Shown in pieces: positions 1 to 9,500 of a stretch of DNA of 64,000 nt. How positions within the stretch are numbered: the first letter of the stretch is position 1; each line of letters starts with the position of its first letter. The notes beneath the pieces were generated by a model. It was not told the DNA's origin, did no database searches, and was given only the letters and a program-made list of their open reading frames with translations. A program made the position numbers and the translations under genes. The stretch spans positions 1-64,000 of the forward strand of contig JAZKJV010000602.1 of assembly GCA_037367405.1 (NCBI GenBank), written 5' to 3'. Origin of the DNA: Ottelia alismoides. Lineage: Eukaryota > Streptophyta > Magnoliopsida > Alismatales > Hydrocharitaceae.

Positions 1-127
1 TGATCCGGCGATCTTCGCCGTCCTTGCTCCGCCGCCGGCGTTGAGCATCGAGCTTCAGGCCTTGACGCCCTTCGAAGCTACGACCAGGAGCAAGAGCAGC
101 TCCAGCATAGTCTCCAGCATCCATCAG

Positions 128-437
128 GTAGCCGATTAGACCTTCATTTAGCATAATTTTCGATTTCGCCCAATTCATATCTCCGACGCATATCTCCGAT
201 TCCGGCCATCTCGCGTTACATCTCGACCATCCGACCATCTCATCACCTTCGCCGTACCCTCACGCACCTTCTACGCACTTTCACTCAACCCAGATCGCAC
301 CGGATCTGGGAATCGAGCTCCCCCGCCGACCACCTTCGCCGGAGCTCGCCATCTCACCGCACCGATCACCTTCACGCCACCTAACCGGGTCGAGGCAATT
401 TGCCCTCGACCCGTGAGTCTTCTGGTTTGCTTTTCAG
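128..437 (+). other. Candidate intron inside the LTR leader
   Basis: A consensus donor (CAG|GTAGC, GT at 128) and a pyrimidine-rich acceptor (GCTTTTCAG ending at 437) are 310 nt apart. Equivalent sites at the same spacing occur in three other LTR copies: 17654-17963 (310 nt, minus), 27954-28262 (309 nt, minus) and 25639-25948 (310 nt, plus). The internal sequences are clearly diverged. Splicing is inferred, not shown. Confidence 0.45.
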
Positions 438-2182
438 GTCGAAACGGAGGGCGTCTGAGGCCCTTCGCCATCCAGCCAGGAGACCCAGCTCCGCCGGCCT
501 TGCTCGAGCTCCTCGGAGCTTGGTTTGACCGTCGGAGACCACCGGCAGACGCGGGAGCCTTCCGCGATTCTTCTCCGACCTCCAGAAGGCTCACCGGAGG
601 ACCCTAGCGCACGCACGAGCCCGGCGAGTCTCGCCGGGGACCTGTTCTTCGAGGACCCTCCACCGCCGTCCGATCGTCCTCATCGCTCCAGGTCAGATCT
701 TGGCCGTCCATTCGAGGAGCTGCTTCCACCGTCCGATCCGAGGAGACGCCATCTGGAGCGCCCACCAGCCGCAGCCGTTCGATCTACACGTGGCGCGCAT
801 CCAACCTTCATTAATAAAGGGGTAAATATCGTAGGCCCCCCTCGTAGTTTGTTATTTTCTTTTTAGTCCTGTAATTTTTAATTCAAGTTGTTTATTTTCT
901 GGGATATTTGCACCAAGGACCCTGTACTTATTTTATTCGCACTTATACCCCTGCCAGTAGTGAACCACGTGCGTCGTCACGTGTTATTCTGGGTTATTTG
1001 CAATTTGTGCCTTGTAGTTCTGGATGTTATTCATTGAATGAAAAGTTTTGGGTATTTGCATATATACCCCTGTGAACACTTTATATGCGCATGTGCGTTT
1101 TATTTTGGGTAAATTGCATATAAGCCCCTGGACTTTTGATACGAGTTATCAATTGGTCCTTGGAACTTATTTTTATTACATTTAGGTCCCTGTGTGCCCC
1201 AGGCACGTGCTTGGCACGTGACTTCTTGGGTATTTTGCACCAGGACCCCAGAACTTTTGGGTATTTGCACTTAGGTCCCTGTGCACAGTGCCCCACCTTT
1301 ATTTTTGAATAAAATATCAAACGACCTCCAATCCAATGAGATTTTGACACATGGCTCCTGCCATGGTGTAGGAATTTCTATGATTTTTGGGACATTTTTG
1401 ATTTCATTTATTATTTTTAAAAATTCAAAAACACATATTTTTGCCACTGTTTGACTTTAAAAATACCAAAAAATATAAAAACTCCACCAAAAATTCTAAA
1501 AAAATTAGATAGTGTTCCTTGCTTGATGATTGATTTTCTAGCCAATTTTGGCTACTTTTCATCACTTAAAAATCCTAAAAATTGAAAAACCCTAAAAACT
1601 CATAAAAATTATAATAAATAAATTAAAAATCCAAAAACAATAATTAGGGTGCCTAAATTTTCCTTATTCTTTCTAGATTATAGGAAAATTACCTTTAGGG
1701 CTTTTTGAGATACAAGAGTATTTTATTTTTGGGTCTTAAGCCTTGCTGGACAGTACCCTCTATTTTTCGCATTGTTTGATTTTTAATAAATAATTTACTC
1801 ATTAGAAAAATTCCAAAATTCACCAAAAACAGTAAAAAACATTTAAAACATAAAAATCAATTTTCTGAATTTTTGCATCATTTTTGGTGTGTTTTATAAA
1901 TTGTTGAAGTTCCCTTGTATTTACATTCTTTAATTTTCTCATCATTAAAAAAATAAAAAAAAAAATTTATAAAAACAAATAAAAACCACAAAAATTTGTT
2001 CTCTGTGTTTTAGTTCAATTTGACTACATCGTAGGCCGCAAGGCCAATCTGTGCTCCTTGTGTTCGACCCTGGGAGCTATACCAGGTTAATCCTATAGCT
2101 AGATCGCTCTTTCTTGTGCTTGCTTGTTTTTATCTGATTTGAGTGATTGATATTTTCTTGATTGACTTAGTTGAGTGACTGA

Positions 2183-2195
2183 GGTCGCAACGACC
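2183..2195 (+). repeat. Conserved 13-nt LTR inverted repeat
   Basis: GGTCGCAACGACC forms a 5-bp stem with a 3-nt loop, about 42 nt before the LTR end. The same 13 nt occur unchanged in the four other LTRs of the window, at 15795-15807, 26094-26106, 31459-31471 and 39942-39954, although the flanking bases vary. Confidence 0.7.
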
Positions 2196-2240
2196 TAATT
2201 TTCTGTACCTTTACCTCTGTCATTTGCCCGGTCATCAGAA

Positions 2241-2258
2241 TGGCGCCGTTGCCGGGGA
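2241..2258 (+). other. Primer-binding site, tRNA-Asp
   Basis: TGGCGCCGTTGCCGGGGA is complementary to the 3' end of plant tRNA-Asp, the primer typical of Athila elements. It lies three bases (GAA) after the LTR terminus. Confidence 0.9.
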
Positions 2259-3519
2259 GCACGGCTTTGTAGTCATTTTTTCATATTGTCTCTCTACATT
2301 ATAACTGTTTTCTGACACTCTCTCTTTCTAATTTTTGTGCGAGGTACTGCGTGGAGAACTTGGAGTACACTTGTTGAGGACCCGCACGGGAAGAAGAGCA
2401 GGAAGAGAGAGAGAGGAGAAGAGATTTTCAATTCTGAGAGAGAGAGAGAGAACAATATTTTTGTAATAATTTAGGACTCAAACTTTGAACTGTGGACATT
2501 TGTAACTTAGCGGGTCTGTTTCGCCGAGCACCGGTGTGCTCGGGGGACCCATTAGGATTTTCGCGGCTTTTATCGTGGTTTTGATAGCTAGCTGCCTTTT
2601 CCGATGTTTACGCGGTTTTTCTCGAGCCCCTATATTTAGGAATTTCTGTTGATTGTGACGTAAATATCTAAGGCCCAACACTTAATAGAATATCTGTTCC
2701 TATAGAACGTAATTGGACCTTGATAAAATTCACTGAAAAAGTTAGTTTAATTGGATTTGAGACCACGTGCCGTGAGGAGTCACATACAGCGCTGGCAGGA
2801 CCCGTTGTGGCGGGCACCGAGTGACTCCCAAGATCGGACTCCGGACTCGATTCCGTTGGCTAACTATTGTTCTTTACGATCAATAGAAATTGCTCAGCTA
2901 GGACTCGGTTTTTCCTCGTTGCATCATTTAGGTAGTTTAATTCTGTATTTAAATTCTGCGCGGATCACTTGCATGTAGAGTGCTGGAGACAAGGTACGCA
3001 TTTCTTTCTCTGCATGCATCATTGATTTTTTTCGCGCATCGGCTTTTTCGTTCTCTCCCTCTGTTTTTGGCTTAATCATCAGGAGAATCGGAAAAACCGT
3101 TAGGCCGCTTGTATTTATTTTGAAAAAAAAAACTAAAAAGAAAAACAATAAAAATTGGGACTGGATAACACTATTGACCCTAAAAGACACTCACATTAAA
3201 AATTTGTCTTGGGGAGAGCAACCCCCTCATTGTTTGGTTTGATTGTGCGAGAGAGTGACCCGAACACTAGGTAAAGCCCTCCGGTGCTCATCTCGACTGA
3301 TTACCGACTCTTCTGTGCGGGACAGTCGGTTGAGAGAGTATCGGGTATCCCAGCAGGTCACGTAATCGCTCTGATATCTTGTGTGTTCACCAAGTAAAAT
3401 TGACAAGATAAATTGACCGAGCTTTCACGGTCTTCAGATTGTGTTGAGTTGGTGAACAAGGGGTTTGCTTTGCGATCATATTTTCTCCAGATCCCATCCG
3501 CCTTACTCGCCAGATCAAG
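2259..3519 (+). other. Untranslated leader of element A
   Basis: About 1.26 kb lies between the PBS and the gag start. It holds a purine-rich GA repeat (about 2405-2452), the hairpin at 2524-2543 and an A-rich tract near 3120-3150. No convincing gene is present. The short ORFs at 2478-2681, 2751-2978 and 2924-3190 have no recognisable domain. Related leaders lie in B (24286-25636) and C (38535-39880). Confidence 0.7.
2524..2543 (+). repeat. Leader hairpin with ACCGGT core
   Basis: CCGAGCACCGGTGTGCTCGG is an 8-bp stem closed by a CGGT loop, with a palindromic ACCGGT at its centre. It is kept in B (25257-25276) and in C (39495-39514, last base changed). The position, between PBS and gag, is where dimerisation or packaging signals are expected; that role is inference. 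Confidence 0.55.
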
Positions 3520-6500
3520 ATGATGGGTAGACGATCACTTAGGCAGCCTCTGGCTGCACCGCTTTCAGGCGCGGCTACTTCATCATCTAGGTTGGCCCGC
3601 GAGAGTCAAGACCAATTCTCCGGGCCCGAGTACGATCCCACCCTGTTCCCCCTCGACCCCCTTTCTTTTCCTACTGAGAGACATGAGCCCGAGGAAAGAC
3701 TAATTGATTTAACAGAACCTGAGTTGGGCTCATCTGATTTTGCAGACATCCCTATGGCTGGAGCCGGTAGTTCAGACGATCGCCAGCCCGAACATTTTGT
3801 CTTAGACCAGGGAGCGATCAACTCCACCCTGATCGCATCATTAGAGACGGTTCAGCAGCAGTTACGCGATCAGGGGGCTTTTATGATTGAGATGAGAAGG
3901 GAGATGGAGCGACTCCGAAGAGAGCGAGACGAGCCGAGCGAGCCTGAGGACATTCCTGACGCTGATGCAGAGGCAGCAGCCGCAGCAGCAGCTGCCGCAG
4001 CGGCAGCCGCCGCCGGAGGAGGACCACCGAGAACGATGCGGGAGCTACACAACCCCGGATCTACACTGATGCATCATTGGGTGGTGGTACCTGCTATCGT
4101 GGGGGATTTCAAGTTCCCTCCGAACACCCTGCAGATGCTTCCTCACTTTCATGGACTTGCCACTGAGGAACCCCATCTACATCTCCAGGAGTTTTTGATG
4201 ATCTGCAGTACTGTCCACGACCGTCATGTGGACCAAGATACGATTCGAATGATGGCCTTCCCTTTTTCACTGGCAGATAGAGCAGCCGCCTGGCTGAAAC
4301 ATCTAGGGAAGTTTGTTTACACCTGGGATCAGCTCCGCACCGAGTACTTGAACAAGTACTATCCACTCGGGCGGACGAATGCAGCGAGGGCCCTGATCAA
4401 CAACTTCTCCATGCTCCCTAATGAGCAATTTCACGAAGCATGGGAGAGGTTCAGAGAGCTTCTGGATAGATGCCCACACCACGACATCTCGAAGCCGAAC
4501 CTAGTTCAGAGCTTCTTTAGTGGGATGACACCAGAGCTTCAGGGTCTGGTGAATGCTTCTTGCGGCGGGTCCTACTTTGCCAAGGACCACAACCAAGTCT
4601 GGGCTATCTACGAGGAGATGGCAGAAAATTACATGGTGATGTCCCAGACTCGGTTGTACACACAGAGATCTCAGCAGCCGCCAGGACCCGTGCAGTATCA
4701 GCGGATAGCACGGGTTGATGCAGGTCCATCCAGTTCATCCACAGTTGCGGCCGCACAGGCAGAGTCGGCCACTGCGGACATGGGGATTATCAGCGAGAAG
4801 TTGGACCGCATGGAAATAATAGAGAAGAAGCAGTGCCAGGGTATAACTCAGATGGAGCAAATGGCACAAACTCTGAGCGACATGAAGACCCAGCTCTTGT
4901 GTCTTCAGGAGGCACAGACGGCTCCTCAGCCCCGTCTTCTGTCGCGAGGCGATTCCGGCGGCAGCCGCAGCTCGTCCCAGCGCTCCAGCTCCTTGCAGCA
5001 GCCTAGACAAGTTCACCTTGTACAGGCGGAGCCGTACCAGCAGCAGCAGCCCTCTTACCAGTCACCACCATCTCCAGACTTACAGATGGTGGTATATCAG
5101 CCGGATCAGCCTCTGGCAGCACTGCCACCAGACCCCTTTGATGCTGAGCCGTTGATGGATGTCAACGGGATTTGGTATGACCGTCCTCAATCTGGAATCC
5201 GACGAGACCATCCCGGATTCAGGTGGGGGAATGGGGGTAACCAGTCCCAACAGCAGCCAGCCGGTCAGGGAGGGCAGTACTCCCAGCAGAGAGATCACCA
5301 GCAGCCCCCTGCATATCAGCCACATCAGCCATCATCCTTCGTACCTCGTCCCTACCAGCAGCAGGGACAGAATTGGAGACGTGAGCAGCAAGCTCACCAG
5401 CAGCAGCATCCTTCCTCTTACCCCTCTCAGCCACAGCAGCAGCAGGTCCAGCAGCCTCATTACCAGAGAGGCAACCCGTCGAGTTCCCACGAGAGCCCCG
5501 CCATGGATGATCTAGCCCGCCTCTTCACAGAGCAGCAGGCTACATTTAGACGGGAGATGGACGAGTTCCGCCAGGAGATGCGGGACCTGATGAGAGGGAA
5601 GGCCGCCATCCCTGCACAGATCGAGCCAAATCCGAATAGCTTGAAGAGGAAATCTGAGCAGGTAGTTCACACTGAATTTGCCACTCCTAGTGACCCATTT
5701 GATGATACATCTTCGGATTTATTTGATGCTGATTTTGTCACACTTAGGAGCGGTAGAAGACCAGCAGGCGGCGCCTCATCTGAGCGACCACACGAGGATC
5801 CATCTAGAGCGCCAGATGAGGAGGAGGAGAGCGGTACTGAAGCCGCACATCATGATGACGGTGGTACTGATGCCACCCGAGATGCTGATCCCACCGGCGG
5901 TACTGAGGCCGCCATCTCACCACATAGAGGAGGTGGTACTGACGCCACCAGCAGAGCCGAGCCAGCCAGCGGTACTGAGGCCGCAAGACGTCTAGTTGTA
6001 GAGCCAGCTAGAGGTGGTACTGATGCCACCAACATTTTTTCTGATAGAAATGTTGTCTTTCCTCGCATGAATGTATCTCAGAACTTTAATTTGAATAAAG
6101 GAAAAGGTTTAGTTTCTTCTGATCCCACTGTGGTGAATGATGTTTGTGAGGATCCAGTCATCGAACCGTCTAGGCCTATTCCTAGTCCTTCATCTGAGAA
6201 GGACCCTGTGATCCCCTTTCCTAGAGCCCTTGAGTTGGGGAAAGGGAAGAAAAAAGAAAAAGATCCAAAAAAGAGAGAGCAGGAGGAGTTCAGCCAGGGC
6301 ATGATAGACCGATTTCACATTCAGCTGACCCTCAATGAGGCTTTGCAACACATCCCTCTTCTTCAGCGATCCTTGAGAGATAAGACCACAGTCAGAAGGA
6401 CGAAGAGGAACAAGACCGCAGAAATTCATGTGTTGACCAAAGCCACGTGTTACGCGATCCAGAACCATCTGCCGACTAAGAGGCCAGATTTAGGGGCCCC

Positions 6501-9500
6501 GTATGTCAGATGTCAGATTAGTGAGCAGAGGTTCAACCGTACTCTATTAGATAGCGGATCGTCGATCAACCTTCTTCCGGCAGCCCTTCTCGACCACTTA
6601 GAGTTGGGCACTCTTGTACAGAGCAGGACATACCTTCAGTTTGCTGATCGGTCTGTCAAGAGGCCAAAGGGGTTGTTGCGAGACGTTGTCGTCACGATTC
6701 AGGGTTTGCAATTCCCCGTGGACTTCGTAGTGCTGGACATGGAGACCCCTGACTCGTTGACCGATTCCCCCATTATCCTCGGTCGCCCGTTCTTGGCCAC
6801 AGCCAAAGCGGTGACTGACCATGACAGTGGGAAGGTATTCTTTCGCGTCCAGGGTGAGAGTGTACAAATAGAGACGGTTAAGGACCACAGAGCCAGAGCT
6901 AGATCCCGCTCACATGGCAGTACAGATTCAGAACATCTGTCCGATACAGAGCCAGACATCCACCAGGACTGTGATTTTGTGATCACAGATGATGAGGCAG
7001 CTTGGGCAGATCCTGCAGCACAGACCATCCTCTCATATTCAGATACAGCTGATACAGATATGATAGCAGAGGATAGTCTGGAGAGCACAGCCCTGGTTCA
7101 GGATACTATTGAGTCAGCAGAGTCGGACCTCGATCGCGACACGATTTCCAGTGATGGTGGTACTGAGGCCACCCTGCTCTATGGTGGTGCTGATGCCACC
7201 TTGTTCTCCGGTGGTACTGATGCCACCGAGTCTGATATAGATCCCTCGGATTCAGAATCTGATTGGGCAGATTGTGATGATCAGATGCCAGATCTGGATC
7301 CACCTGAGCCTATAGATGAGGAGGAGGTAGAGGCAGAACAGATCAGAGACAATGCAGAGGACCCGCCTTCTCCAGATCCAGTTTGTGAGAGTTCGTTATC
7401 ATTTTCCCAGGCAAATTTGGCAGAATTGTCCGCATACACACATCTTCTTCAGAAGCCAGATTTGCCAGCACCCAGCTGTCCAGAGCTAAAGCCGCTCCCT
7501 ACTTCGCTGAAGTATAGATTCCTTGCGGGAGAGTCTGAGATGTACCCAGTCATCATCTCTGCCGATCTGACTGGAGAACAAGAATCCCGTCTGATGGAGG
7601 TTCTTGAAAAGAACTGCAAGGCAATTGGATGGAGCGTAGCAGATCTCCATGGGATTAGTCCCTCGTTGTGCTCCCACCATATCTATCTCGAGGAAGGGGC
7701 GAAGCCGTCGCGTGAGTTCCAGCGGCGACTGAACCCCAACCTAAGAGAGGTTGTTATGAAGGAAATATCAAAATGGTGGAGTGCAGATTTTATTTATCCC
7801 ATTTCCGACTCCAAGTGGGTCAGCCCCTTGCATGTGGTGCCCAAGAAGACGAGCATCACGACTGTGATCAGTGAGTCGGGAGAGGAGATCGCTACACGAG
7901 TACCCACCTCTTGGCGGGTCTGTGTTGACTACAGGAGACTCAACCAGGCCACCAAGAAGGACCATTTCCCCCTGCCTTTTATTGATCAGATCATAGAGAG
8001 ACTGGAAGGGAAAAGCCATTACTGCTTCCTGGATGGGTACTCGGGCTACAATCAGGTGGCCATCGCTCCTGAGGATCAGGAGAAGACCACCTTTACCTGT
8101 CCCTTCGGTACCTACGCCTTTCGACGCATGCCATTTGGGCTATGTAACGCCCCTGCGACTTTTCAGAGATGCATGCTGTCAATATTTTCGGACATGGTAG
8201 GGGAGTGTTTAGAGGTCTTCATGGACGACTTCTCGGTTTACGGCGACGGATTCGATTCCTGTCTTGACTGCCTAGACCGAGTGCTTCAGCGATGTATTGC
8301 TACCCGCTTAGTTCTGTCTTGGGAGAAGAGTCACTTCATGGTGACTCAAGGGACGGTGCTTGGCCACATCATCTCCAACAGAGGCATGGAGGTTGATCCG
8401 GCCAAGGTCGATGTCATTAGAAAACTCACACCGTCGTCCAATTTGAAGCAGCTACGGTCATTTCTGGGGCACGTTGGTTTTTACAGGAGATTCATTCATG
8501 ATTTCAGCAAGATTGCCCGACCGTTGACTGACCTCTTGACGAAAGACACCGAGTTCCTTGTCGATGACAAGTGTCTTTCGTCCTTTGAGACTCTCCAGCA
8601 GTGTGTAATTGAGGCTCCTGTCCTTCAGCCACCCGATTGGTCTCTTCCATTCGAGATCATGACGGACGCCTCTGATTTTGCCGTAGGGGCCGTGCTAGGA
8701 CAGAGGAGGGATGGAGTACCATTTGCGATACACTATGCTAGCCGCACATTGGATTCCGCCCAGCGGAATTATACGGTCACAGAGAAGGAGATGCTAGCAG
8801 TAGTGTTTGCCCTAGATAAATTCAGATCATATATCATTGGATCCCGAGTGACCTTGTACACAGATCACACCGCCATCAGGTACCTCATGTCAAAGAAGGA
8901 TGCCAAGGCCAGACTTACTAGATGGATCCTTCTACTCCAGGAGTTCGACATTGAGATCAAGGATAAGCCTGGAGTCAAGAATGTGGTGGCGGACCATTTA
9001 TCCCGACTAGAGCATCCTGAGGATTCTGAGCAGATTGATCCCATTTGTGATACCTTCCCAGATGAGGCGATCCTTGCTATCGCCTCACTCCCGTGGTATG
9101 CCGATATTGTGAACTTTCTCGTTGCTGGGAAAGTCCCACAAGATTGGCCCAAGCAGAGAATTGAGACCTTCCTTGCGAAGGCCAAGTCTTACCACTGGGA
9201 GGATCCCATCCTTTACCACGAAGGAGGGGATAGCATCTGGCGTCGGTGTATTCCTCAGGAGGAGCATCATAGTGTCCTCACTTACTGCCACAAGCTTGAG
9301 GCAGGAGGACATCATTCTGGGAGGAGAACGGCACAGAAAGTGCTCCAATCCGGCTTGTGGTGGCCTACACTCTTCAAGGACTCTGATGAGTTCGTGAAGA
9401 GATGTACTGACTGTCAGAGGATGGGCACTTGTGGACAACGTGATATGATGCCGATGCAGCCCATTCACTTCTGTGAGGTTTTCGACGCATGGGGCATCGA

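Larger units (their letters stand above)
1..2237 (+). mobile_element. 5' LTR (3' portion) of Athila-like element A
   Basis: This is the downstream part of a long terminal repeat. Aligned by eye with the complete solo LTR on the opposite strand at 15751-19405, about 1.3 kb of LTR lies before the window. The LTR ends ...GGTCATCA at 2237, three bases before a tRNA-Asp primer-binding site. Inside are a GC-rich stretch with a candidate 310-nt intron (128-437), an AT-rich stretch with two CACGTG pairs (966-983 and 1204-1220), a CCTGG/CCAGG inverted repeat near 2070 and the 13-nt inverted repeat GGTCGCAACGACC (2183-2195). ORFs called here are short and differ between LTR copies, so I do not treat them as genes. 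Confidence 0.85.
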
